Positions 1-6,990 of a stretch of DNA of 59,047 nt are shown in pieces (positions within the stretch are counted from its first letter, which is position 1; every line of letters begins with the position of its first letter). Below the pieces are notes generated by a model. That model saw only the letters and a list, made by a program, of their open reading frames with translations. It did no database searches and was not told the DNA's origin. Source of the stretch: CAVVGB01 sp963747715 (GTDB lineage: Bacteria > Actinomycetota > Thermoleophilia > Gaiellales > Gaiellaceae); contig CAVVGB010000006.1 in NCBI GenBank assembly GCA_963747715.1, positions 1 through 59,047 on the forward strand, written 5' to 3'. The position numbers and the translations under genes are program-made.

Positions 1-53
1 AACAAGCAAGCACAAGGCCACCACACTAAGTCGTCTCATATCGCTTCCTCCCT

Positions 54-336
54 AGTTTCCCGCATACCACGAAGCGCTTATACGCCCGCCGCTCTGCCTT
101 GTCAACGGAGCCTTCAAGGCGCAAGTCCACGCAGGATTTAGGGACTACTACGAGGGCGGCTTTACCACGAGCAGGTTGGTGAACGCAAAAGAGGAACTGC
201 GTGGAGATCTCCTCGAGCAGCAGTTCGACGAGTTCGGCGCAGAAGGTGGAGCTCGCCTGGGTTCTCATGAGTCAAGCGCTCCACAAGGAGAAGGACGGCC
301 ACGTCGTCATCTTAGAGCGCCCCATCCCGGACTGAC
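54..336 (+). pseudogene. Degenerate coding fragment, unknown
   Basis: Two plus-strand reading frames join near position 243 into one protein-like stretch rich in charged and aromatic residues. The second half reads like an amphipathic segment ending in ERPIPD and a stop at about 336. No start codon is visible in the first frame, which opens after an in-frame stop. It is probably a remnant of a small protein or the product of an indel. I do not recognise the family. The opposite-strand frame here looks like a shadow. Confidence 0.2.
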
Positions 337-410
337 CGCGGAAGGCCTAGCCACGCCTTAGACGGCCTGACGGTGGGCTACCGACCGGCCGGTCTGGCTA
401 GGTGATGAGG

Positions 411-464
411 CCGCCGCCGCCCTTCCGCAAGCGCTCCCCCCTCGAACTCCTCTGGCAAGGGAGA
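411..464. repeat. Intergenic repeat, family B copy 1
   Basis: A C-rich tract reading CCTTCCGCAAGCGCTCCC leads into CTCGA and then CTCTGGCAAGGGAG. The CTCCC and GGGAG ends can pair into a hairpin. Related tracts follow genes at about 1104, 1645 and 25553. It lies between a degenerate fragment and the next gene, and no coding is seen in it. Confidence 0.35.
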
Positions 465-562
465 GAAAATCCTGACTCTGGTGCTGGGGTTTGGTGTGGA
501 AATCCAAGATTCCCTGCGCTAGCTTCCCGCCGATGGCTCAGACACCATGAGAGGGACGACCA

Positions 563-1101
563 GTGACGAAGGGACTAACCGCTACGTTGGCGACCGCAGC
601 CGCGCTCATCTTCTCAGCAGCCGCCGGCGCCCACACGTTCACCATCGGGGGCGACTGGAAGATGAGTTCATTCGCCGTCAAGCGCGACGGGACGCTTGGC
701 GGGGCGATCGACGCTTTTGGTCAGCCGGGGAGCCGCGACCGAAACGGCGAGATTTGTCCCCGTCGGTGGCCCCACCACGGCCTGAGGATCGTCTTCTACA
801 ACCTCGGCGGCAATAACCCCTGTCGGGGGGCATTCGGCTTCTTCTCGAACGCTCGCGCGAAGGGTCCGCATTGGCGGACGATAGGGGACTCGAGATAGGT
901 GATCGACAACGGCGGCTCCGAAATCTGTATCCGAACGCGACGTTTCATCCCCGGCAGCGCTTCAGCTGGCCCGCTGGCTGGTGGCTCGTTACCCGACAGT
1001 CACAGTTCGGCACCGGAGGGTCGTACCCGGGTCTGCTCGCGCGGATGCAGGATCGCCGGGTGGTCGCATTTCACGTTCGGTATCCCGCCGGTGGTGACTA
1101 G
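563..1101 (+). CDS. Secreted hypothetical protein, frameshifted
   Basis: A GTG start preceded by a purine-rich stretch opens a protein with a clear signal peptide: about 20 hydrophobic residues ending in an AGA-type cleavage site. The first frame stops at 898. The second frame, from about 885 to 1101, continues the same protein with GLEIGD, LYPNATF, GWWLV and GTGGSYPGLLA. Restoring one G in the GGGG run near 884-887 joins them into about 180 residues. The C-terminal layout, in which a short domain ends by describing a value that scales a ratio, is known to me only from uncharacterised secreted actinobacterial proteins. The function is unknown. Confidence 0.5.
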
Positions 1102-1103
1102 CG

Positions 1104-1140
1104 CTCGCCGCCGCCCTCCCGCAACCCTCCCCGCTGCGTT
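1104..1140. repeat. Intergenic repeat, family B copy 2 (partial)
   Basis: The sequence CCGCCGCCCTCCCGCAACCC follows immediately after the stop of the preceding gene and aligns with the CCGCC...TTCCGCAAGC core at 411 and 1645. It lacks the GGCAAGGGAG arm. Confidence 0.3.
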
Positions 1141-1301
1141 ACCGTCGCCCCCAAGGACGATTCATCAAATCGCCATACCAGGACGACACGCGTAGGCCGA
1201 GGATGAGGCCGGCGGCGGTGGCGAAAGCGAGGGCAATGGAGACGGAGTGCAGTTACGACGTCGGAAACGAAGTACGTGACGACCCCGCCTGCTATCGCCA
1301 T
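1139..1301 (-). CDS. Small two-helix membrane protein, frameshifted
   Basis: On the minus strand an ATG opens MAIAGGVVTYFVSDVV, a hydrophobic segment. A one-base shift near 1235 leads into SVSIALAFATAAGLILGL, a second hydrophobic segment, then a charged tail ending in GRR and a stop at 1139. The joined product is about 55 residues with two transmembrane helices and a basic C-terminus. The codons just upstream are also open and encode arginine-rich sequence, so the true start may lie further upstream. No family is recognised. Confidence 0.3.
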
Positions 1302-1402
1302 CGCGAGCGGAAATGCGAGTCCACGCCTCCACCGGCTCCGGAGTGAACGTGACGAAATACCAGCGACGCTCGTCTACAAGTCGTCGCGCGCCGGTGTCAG
1401 CC

Positions 1403-1596
1403 TTACGAGCTTTCCGACTGCGACTGGGCGGAGGACTCGAGCCCCGCGCCAGTCTCCGTTTGCACCGTGACCGCTTGGTGCCCTCGGCAGACGCAGTCGG
1501 GGGTTTTCCACCGGAGGAGCGAAGCGCGTCGAGGCCGGCGAAGGCGGCGACGACCACAATGGCTCCTACGACGATCCAGGTGATGCGCGTCTGCAT
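1403..1596 (-). pseudogene. Membrane-anchored protein fragment, paralogue of 3927-4418
   Basis: The ATG at 1596 opens an N-terminus (TRITWIVVGAIVVVAAFAG then LDALRS) that closely matches the N-terminus of the protein at 3927 (TRFTWVIVGAVVALVVFAV then VDALRS). After about 40 residues the frame turns arginine- and proline-rich, as an out-of-frame read would, while two alternative frames carry more normal composition. It is a diverged and broken second copy of the anchored protein. The membrane helix and short linker are intact. Confidence 0.35.
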
Positions 1597-1618
1597 GGCG
1601 AGGTTCTAAAGCGTCCAC

Positions 1619-2119
1619 ATGACAGGCCGCCTTGCAAGGAAGTTTCAGCCTCCGCCACCTTCCGCAAGCCTTCCCGCTCCGCTTTCAGCTCGGCGGATCA
1701 CGTACAACCACCTAGGGCCGGCGACGAGGCGGCTTTACGACTGGCGGGAAACGCGGCACCGTCGGTGCCTGGCCGTCGCCCGGTTGCATGCACGATGTTC
1801 GGAACGCAATCCCTACCGGAGGATTTGGGGGCGTCGGAACGAAAGCGCCATTCCGGTGGCGTTCGACACTGAGTGGTACAGCGAGCGGGGTCAGGCCTTC
1901 CGGCGGGGGAGTGCTTTCCGCGATTATTGGCTTGAGCATTGCGACGGCTTCGAAGCCATCGGCACGAACGGCCGGCATCTTGGCCGTGTTAACCGGTTTG
2001 CAACCCCCCAAGGTGCGGCTTTTCTTCGGCTGGGCGGTCGTCGCTCCCGCGTCGTCCCAGTTTCAGCGGTAGAGAGGGTATGGCCAGCCGCATCGATGCT
2101 TGTCATCGCTCGATCCTGA
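1619..2119 (+). CDS. PRC-barrel-like hypothetical protein, 5' end unreliable
   Basis: Only the last 70 residues (from about 1900) look coding. FRDYWLEHCDGFEAIG is followed by a GRHLGRV strand, a hydrophobic strand, GGRRSRVVPVSAVERV and a terminal VIARS. This strand-turn pattern resembles the small PRC-barrel-type proteins common in actinobacteria, in which a glycine-rich turn is followed by strands ending in VPV..V. The upstream half is arginine- and proline-rich and contains an intergenic repeat, so it is probably not translated, or it lies behind a frameshift. No convincing start codon is visible near the domain. The assignment is tentative. Confidence 0.3.
   Translation: MTGRLARKFQPPPPSASLPAPLSARRITYNHLGPATRRLYDWRETRHRRCLAVARLHARCSERNPYRRIWGRRNESAIPVAFDTEWYSERGQAFRRGSAFRDYWLEHCDGFEAIGTNGRHLGRVNRFATPQGAAFLRLGGRRSRVVPVSAVERVWPAASMLVIARS
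1645..1682. repeat. Intergenic repeat, family B copy 3 (partial)
   Basis: CCACCTTCCGCAAGCCTTCC followed by CGCTCCG matches the core of the tracts at 411 and 1104. It overlaps the 5' end of a weak open frame, which argues that the start of that frame lies further downstream. Confidence 0.3.
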
Positions 2120-2615
2120 CGTGCCCATGCAGAGAAGCGGAATAACCCCCAATCGGGACTTCACTAATCGGGCCCCACGAGACGCGGAGTTGCAGAACCC
2201 ACCCGAGGCAAATTTGGCTGCCAGAGCGCCGCGGCAGTCCTGGGAAGACGAGACAGTTCCTTGGTGGGAACTCGTCTCGGAGGACCGTCGAGTTGGTGAG
2301 ACAGCTGCGCCGCCGCATTTCCCTTCCGTTCCAAAGCTGCCCTGGAGCGCGATGCGGCAGCGCGCTTTCAGCGAAGGAAGAGTCCTCCGAGAGCTCTTCG
2401 AGCTGATACGTGACAACTCTGGGAAGTTCGTCGCACTCGTGTTACCGGGATTCAGACGCGGCTGGCGCGTGACATGCATCGGACTGCGCCTCGTCGATAA
2501 TCAGCTCGTAGCTGCCCGGGCGTTCGGAGCAAGTCTGGTTACTAGGGCACGCATACGACTCGGACGGCTACTCATCCGGCTTGCTTTTTGGGTAGCCGGC
2601 AATGGACGGCTTTGA
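2100..2615 (+). CDS. Hypothetical protein
   Basis: An open frame of about 171 codons begins at TTG; an ATG at 2127 is an alternative. It has a polar N-terminal half and a C-terminal half with an amphipathic segment (LRELFELIRDNSGKFVALVL) followed by basic and hydrophobic stretches. No signal peptide, motif or family is recognised. Codon third positions are less GC-biased than in clear genes further right, consistent with the atypical composition of the first 5 kb. It could be spurious. Confidence 0.25.
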   Translation: MSSLDPDVPMQRSGITPNRDFTNRAPRDAELQNPPEANLAARAPRQSWEDETVPWWELVSEDRRVGETAAPPHFPSVPKLPWSAMRQRAFSEGRVLRELFELIRDNSGKFVALVLPGFRRGWRVTCIGLRLVDNQLVAARAFGASLVTRARIRLGRLLIRLAFWVAGNGRL

Positions 2616-2875
2616 GAGGCCGGGGCCGTCTGAGACGGGCTGCGGCTTCCGCCTCGGACTTCTCTTCCGGGGTTAGGGGAATGAGAAGAGCCCCGGCCTC
2701 AATCTCGATTCTCGGCATGAGCCTCGAAAGCTTGAGTGCGCCTATCCCTCAGTCGGCCCACCACTACCCGCTGCTATCGGCCCGCCGCCACCATTGGGCC
2801 TTGACGACGCGTCGATTCCGGTGAAAGTGAGAAGTGCGACCCCGGTGCGGCAACTCCGGGGGCGCATCTGCGGCG

Positions 2876-3088
2876 GTGACAACGGTACATCTCAACGACC
2901 CCGACTTGATCGAGGCCTTAGCGGAGCGTCTGCGCGGCTCGGGTTGCATCGTTGCCCGCATTGGCCCGAACACCATCGACATCCGCTCGGGCTGGCCAGT
3001 CGACGACGACGCAGCTTCATACGAACTAGACGGCTACCTACGAGCTTTCGAAGCACTCCATTCGGGTACCCGCGCGACAAGAGTCTGA
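2876..3088 (+). CDS. Small conserved hypothetical protein
   Basis: The GTG start gives a 70-residue protein: TVHLNDPDLIEALAERLRGS, a short strand, then an acidic linker and an amphipathic helix (LDGYLRAFEALH). This helix-strand-strand-helix pattern matches small cytoplasmic proteins I associate with Thermoleophilia and related actinobacteria, whose function is unknown. The codons upstream to 2834 are open but low-complexity, so I prefer the GTG. It stands alone in a weakly coding region. Confidence 0.5.
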   Translation: MTTVHLNDPDLIEALAERLRGSGCIVARIGPNTIDIRSGWPVDDDAASYELDGYLRAFEALHSGTRATRV

Positions 3089-3460
3089 GGGGAGAGGGAC
3101 GTGGTTCGGCTCGGTCGAGGGCAGCGGCGGCCCCGACCTCCGACCTCTTGCTCGTGCCCAAGCTCCACGAGAGGAGCCAGGCGCTTGCGCACTTGCTGGT
3201 GCTTGTGGCCATAGCCCCGGAGAGTGGTGCTGAGTGACTTCATCTCGGCTCATGTTGCCGGGAGCGGCGGAGATAGCGGGAGAGCGCGGGAGAACGGAAA
3301 CGGGGAGAGAGATGCGATTGCGCGGGGTCAGGAGCGCGTCTGCCTAAAAAGACCGATCTTCGCGGTGTGGCGGCGTCCAAGAGCTTGGGCGTCGCCGCGC
3401 CCGCTGGACCCATTTAGAGGGCGATAGCTCCAGGCCGCTTGAAGTGGCACGGAGCACAAG

Positions 3461-3515
3461 TGGAGAGGGGGACGCTGCGCTAACGCCCCGTTCCCCGTCC
3501 AAGGCCATGGCATGT
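3461..3515. repeat. Hairpin repeat, family A copy 1
   Basis: GAGAGGGGGACG, then AACGCCCCGTTCCCC, then CCAAGGCCATGGCATGT. GGGGGA can pair with TTCCCC around a weaker inner stem. It is aligned with the copy at 3744, sharing the GAGAG.GGGACG arm, the AACGCCCCG arm and the trailing GGCCA.GGCATGT. Confidence 0.45.
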
Positions 3516-3743
3516 GTTTCGGAGGCACAGCTGGCCGCGGGGTCAGGTGGCGTCCAGGGAAAAACGCAATCCTCTACAGCGCGTTAGCTCAGCGATTCGC
3601 CGTTGAGTCTCCACGTAATTGGGAAAGGAACTGCGCGGGGTCAGACGGCCGTCTCTGCAAGAACGCGATGTTCGACAATGGGCCTTGCAGGGCCTATTCG
3701 ACTAGCTTCGACCGCCAGTGTCGGCAAACCCTCTCCTAGGTAG

Positions 3744-3799
3744 AGAGCGGGACGTTCGTAGCAACGCCCCGCTCTCTGTGTCCACGGCCAGGGCATGTC
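3744..3799. repeat. Hairpin repeat, family A copy 2
   Basis: AGAGAGCGGG pairs perfectly with CCCGCTCTCT; inside it CGTT pairs with AACG around a CGTAGC loop, leaving one A-C mismatch. The stem is strong, but no T-run follows, so it is more likely a REP-like element than a classical intrinsic terminator. Confidence 0.5.
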
Positions 3800-3926
3800 G
3801 GACAGTGGCGAGTACTTCCGCCGTGGGCGACCCTCTCGGCGTGGCGCTAGGGGCGTAAGAGCGGACCGGCTTGCAGAGGGGCGGCGACGGGATCAAGCTT
3901 CCTGACGTGCCTGTGTACCAACGAAG

Positions 3927-4418
3927 TTGAAACCCACCCGATTCACTTGGGTCATCGTTGGCGCGGTGGTCGCATTGGTTGTCTTCGCCGTCGTCGATGC
4001 GCTTCGCTCCCCGAACAAGGCGGCCTCCGCATCGACGACCACAGGATCGACGACAACGGTGGAGCAGGCGAGCGGCAGACCGTCTAGCTGCACCCGGCGC
4101 CAGATAGCGGTCTCGGCCGAAGTTCGCGAACACAACGCCGAACGACAAAACGGGCGCGCGGCGATCGTCGTGGGGCGCATCGGGACCAACCCCTGCAACC
4201 TGGATGGCGCCTTTGCTCGGGTGACGATGAAGGACCGGAGCGGTCAGACAGTAGGGGTTTGGAGCGGGCGCTTTTGGCTCAGGAGCGAATCCCTGGCAGC
4301 CACTGTGCCTGTTGAATTCCCCTGCGAGGGGCGAGGCCCGTTTCTCGCGCTCGTGAGGGTGGTCGGCCTGTATCCCGATCCTTCGGACAAGCCCTTCCGC
4401 ATCGAGATTAGGTGCTAA
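3927..4418 (+). CDS. Membrane-anchored secreted hypothetical protein
   Basis: The TTG start gives a 163-residue protein. Residues 7-28 form a single transmembrane helix (WVIVGAVVALVVFAVVDAL), followed by a threonine/serine-rich linker to about residue 50 and then an extracytoplasmic domain with four cysteines (SSCTRR, NPCNLDG, FPCEG and terminal IRC), which probably form two disulfides. Its N-terminus is nearly duplicated in the broken gene at 1403-1596. A domain of this kind with regularly spaced hydrophobic strands is likely a beta-sandwich. No enzymatic motif is seen and the function is unknown. Confidence 0.5.
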   Translation: MKPTRFTWVIVGAVVALVVFAVVDALRSPNKAASASTTTGSTTTVEQASGRPSSCTRRQIAVSAEVREHNAERQNGRAAIVVGRIGTNPCNLDGAFARVTMKDRSGQTVGVWSGRFWLRSESLAATVPVEFPCEGRGPFLALVRVVGLYPDPSDKPFRIEIRC

Positions 4419-4922
4419 GAGCGTGCCGGCAGGGCGTGTTCCGGATGAAGCGGCGACCGACGTTTCCCGCCGGCGAGAGAACCCATGTTCCCCATGCCCG
4501 GTTTTGGGCGTACTCGTGGCTCCGCTTTCAAAGTCAAAACCCCCGTCAGTAGCGGGAGAGGATTGGCGTCAGCGCCCTTCGCCCCGTCCTTCCTTAGCTA
4601 CTAAGGCGTTGTTCTCCTAAAACCTCCCCTGTGGCAAGGCCTTGTTCGCGTCCTCTGGCATCGGGCGGGGTTCTCCGCGTATCCACGTCCCTTTTCGGGC
4701 GCTTCGTCTTGGTCTTGAGCCGTAGACCCTCCCAGAACTACGGCCGCCGTTAGCAAACCCGCTTACGACTTGGGCTGTTGGGGTCGCCAACCTCACGGCG
4801 CTTCGTCTAGGCGGCCCCTTCGCCGCGGGAGATGCTCCAGGTCGCATGGCGGGAACAGGGCGCGGGTTCGATTCCCGCCGCCTCCACTTGAACAGCGATA
4901 GGTCGCGGCCGTGCCGTTTCGC
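4419..4922. other. Gene-poor stretch with a tRNA/tmRNA 3'-end fragment
   Basis: No convincing open frame is present. The only structured element is the tRNA/tmRNA 3'-like sequence at 4864-4890, annotated separately. I searched upstream for a matching 5' acceptor strand (GGAGGCG) and a tmRNA tag reading frame and found neither. Confidence 0.5.
4864..4890 (+). repeat. tRNA/tmRNA 3'-end-like fragment, possible att site
   Basis: GCGGG-TTCGATT-CCCGC at 4862-4878 is a canonical T-arm (5-bp stem with a 7-nt loop). It is followed by CGCCTCC, an acceptor 3' strand, and a discriminator A. CTTG replaces CCA. Only the 3' end is present. A second copy, with two mismatches over 27 bp, lies at 5859. Such 3' ends (tRNA-Ser or ssrA type) are standard integrase targets, so the pair may be attL/attR or footprints of past insertions. 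Confidence 0.5.
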
Positions 4923-5823
4923 TCAGAAACCTCGGGCGACCGCTTCGAGGATCTCGCCCCGAATGACGCGCTGGTCCGAAGTGGCCCGAGTCCTCCCAGA
5001 CGGTAAGCCGAGCGTTCGGCAGCAGTTGCACCGTGAAGTCGACGTGCCGCCGGTCCACGAGTCGGGTCTTGCGCCCCGTGCCAAACGTCGACTTCCACCG
5101 CGATGTCCGCAACGCGGAAGCCCCAGGGCAGCCAAGCGTCGATCAACTCCCAGGCAACGGCCTCTGGCCCTTGGCGAACGCTCTCCCGGGTCGCTTCGAA
5201 GAACGGTCGCAGCCGCTCCTCATCCTGGAAGAACCATTGGTCGCCGGCGGGTGTCTTGTAACGGTCGACAGCTGACTCGGGCCTGTTCCAAATCGATTCC
5301 ACCCATTCGCGTTCCTGCTCGGCCGTGGCGCGCGCCGCTGCGTCGGGATCCCGCTGAGCAAGGTCGAACATCTCCCGATCGGCGGCGTCCAGCTCCTCCA
5401 ACGCGGAGGGGTTCTCCGCGACGTTCGACTCGGAAAGGTGCCGGGTGCACGCAATGCCGACACCGGTGAGTCTCGCGGGGATCAGCGCTGCGCATGCTGC
5501 CGCGTAGACCCCTCCTGCCGACCAGCCCGCGACGCCGAACTTCTCGACCCCGAGGGCGTCGGCAAGCTGAACGACGTCCCCCGGCCAGTCACCGAGAGTT
5601 CGGCGAGGTAGTACGTCGGACCCCCGATCCCGGGACGGTCGACAGTGACCAGGCGCACGTTCGAAGAAGCCGTGACGGCTTCGTCCGGACAGAAGAGTCT
5701 CGAGTGCGGGGTACCGTGAAAGAGGAAGACGCAGCGGCCCCGGGGCTCGCCCCACTCCGAGTAGGCGAGCCTGCGACCGTCACCGAGTCGAATCGCGTCG
5801 TCAGTGAGAGGCGGCACGCCCAT
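4923..5823 (-). CDS. Alpha/beta hydrolase, frameshifted
   Basis: The joined product is about 295 residues. It has an oxyanion region (VFLFHGTPHSR), VDRPGIG, the nucleophile elbow GWSAGG, a cap region, the acid-bearing WHGAQDP and the catalytic histidine in EDSGHFG, then a C-terminal helix ILEAVARGF and a stop. This is the full Ser-Asp-His layout of soluble alpha/beta hydrolases of the epoxide-hydrolase/lipase type; the substrate is unknown. Three single-base shifts interrupt it: in the GGGGG run near 5613, near 5077 and near 4970. It is the only gene between the two tRNA/tmRNA 3'-like repeats. It may be a decaying gene or simply carry sequence errors. Confidence 0.6.
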
Positions 5824-5858
5824 GCAGCCTAATCCGCAAGCGGGGGAAACGTTACGGC

Positions 5859-5885
5859 GGGCTCGATTCCCACCGCCTCCACTTG
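5859..5885 (+). repeat. Second tRNA/tmRNA 3'-end-like fragment
   Basis: GGGCTCGATTCCCACCGCCT and the following CCACTTG match the fragment at 4864-4890 at 25 of 27 positions. One change alters the invariant T-loop T (TTC to CTC) and one breaks the T-stem, so this copy is the degenerate one. The copies start 995 bp apart, in the same orientation. Confidence 0.5.
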
Positions 5886-5922
5886 CCGGCCGAGGCACGT
5901 GCGCTTCGTGGGGAGCGGACGG

Positions 5923-6939
5923 TTAGGGCGGAAACGCCTCTCGGAGGATCCTGAGCCAGTTCCCGCTCGTGATCGCCTCGAGCCGCTGGCCGTCGTAGCC
6001 TCGTCCTCGCAGCGCCGTGACCAACGATGGAAAGTCCTCCGGCCCGGTGAAGCCGTCGAGTGCGAAGCGCGTCTCGGCCACCTGATCCATCTCGGACGGT
6101 GGTACCTCGTCGAGGCTAGGCCCCTGTTCGGTCGGCCTGACCTGGTCGACGAAGTCGGCTCCGAGGCCGACGTGCTCGATTCCCATTACCCCGACCGCGT
6201 GATCGAAGTGATCCAGCCAGCGTGAGAGCGTCGGCGCATCAGGATCGACGACGAACGAGAGCGCCATCATCCCGAGTACGCCGCCGCGTTCTGCGAGCCC
6301 CTCGAGTTGCCAGTCGGCGAGATTCCGCGGATGGTCACGGACTGCGCGGCAGCCCGCGTGAGTCACTGAGAACGGGATCCCTTCTTCGAGAACGTCGTGC
6401 CAAGTCTGCTCGGATGCGTGCGCAAGGTCGAGGACGACGCCGAGTTCGCCGAATCGGCGGACGAGCGCTCGGCCCCGCTCGGTCAATCCCCGCGTCGGCG
6501 TCTCGATGCCTCCGGCGAACTCGTTCGCGTGGTTCCAGGTCAGGCTCGCCGTACGCACACCACGTCCGTACCACTCTTCGAACGCGCCCGGATCGCCCTC
6601 GAGTGGCTCGACGCCCTCCATCGAGAGCACGAGCCGCAAGCGTGGGTCGCGGAGCTCAGCGCTCGTCTGGACCTGGCAGACCTGCTCGGCGTTCTCCTCG
6701 ACGATGCGTCTGAACTCCGCCTCTTGGGCGAGTGTGCGTTCACGCGCGTCGGTGCGGCATGCGCCTTCGCCGTACAAGGGACAGATCTGGACGCCAACGC
6801 CACCTGCTGCAAGCCGCGGCAGCCAGTAGCGCGTAAAGACGCCCGCCTCTCCGCGACGCAGTACGAGCTCGAAGGACGATTTTGCCTCGTTGTGAACGAC
6901 GAGCTCGAGCAACACGTCGGTGTGCGCGTCGACGATCAT
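5923..6939 (-). CDS. Membrane dipeptidase family (M19) metallopeptidase
   Basis: This 338-residue protein begins at the ATG of MIVDAHTDVL, where the family's first zinc-ligand motif (DxHxD-like, DAHTD) sits at residues 3-7; upstream in-frame codons lack family similarity. Further ligands are the glutamate in VLSMEGVEPL and histidines in LDLAHAS and FSVTHAGCRAV. HPRNL and GLGADFVDQV complete the renal dipeptidase signature. The family hydrolyses dipeptides, including D-residue and beta-lactam-like ones, using a binuclear zinc centre. There is no signal peptide, so it is probably cytoplasmic. It is divergent from the HerA-like gene across 51 nt. Confidence 0.85.
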   Translation of the reverse strand: MIVDAHTDVLLELVVHNEAKSSFELVLRRGEAGVFTRYWLPRLAAGGVGVQICPLYGEGACRTDARERTLAQEAEFRRIVEENAEQVCQVQTSAELRDPRLRLVLSMEGVEPLEGDPGAFEEWYGRGVRTASLTWNHANEFAGGIETPTRGLTERGRALVRRFGELGVVLDLAHASEQTWHDVLEEGIPFSVTHAGCRAVRDHPRNLADWQLEGLAERGGVLGMMALSFVVDPDAPTLSRWLDHFDHAVGVMGIEHVGLGADFVDQVRPTEQGPSLDEVPPSEMDQVAETRFALDGFTGPEDFPSLVTALRGRGYDGQRLEAITSGNWLRILREAFPP

Positions 6940-6990
6940 GCAGGCGAGGGATTCGCATTCCTTTGTCTGTTGCGGCAAGATCGGCTCACG

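Larger units (their letters stand above)
3089..3926. other. Long stretch without a convincing gene
   Basis: No frame here has coding character. The stretch holds two related hairpin repeats (3461-3515 and 3744-3799) and three copies of GCGGGGTCAG at about 3318, 3539 and 3636; a fourth copy lies near 1886. The sequence is otherwise unremarkable. Confidence 0.5.

Noticed and set aside
26..268. Minus-strand frame at the left edge (80 codons)
   Set aside because: The opposite strand gives a better protein-like translation; the frame is a shadow.
3512..3739. Small plus-strand frame (75 codons) in the gene-poor stretch
   Set aside because: It includes part of a hairpin repeat and a GCGGGGTCAG copy, has no ribosome site and no normal amino-acid composition.
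4400..4890. A complete tmRNA or tRNA-Ser gene ending at 4890
   Set aside because: Only the T-arm and acceptor 3' strand are present; no 5' acceptor strand and no tag reading frame were found upstream.
6397..6990. Upstream extension of the HerA-like frame to 6397
   Set aside because: That part is antisense to the dipeptidase and lacks HerA motifs; the ATG at 6991 is the better start.
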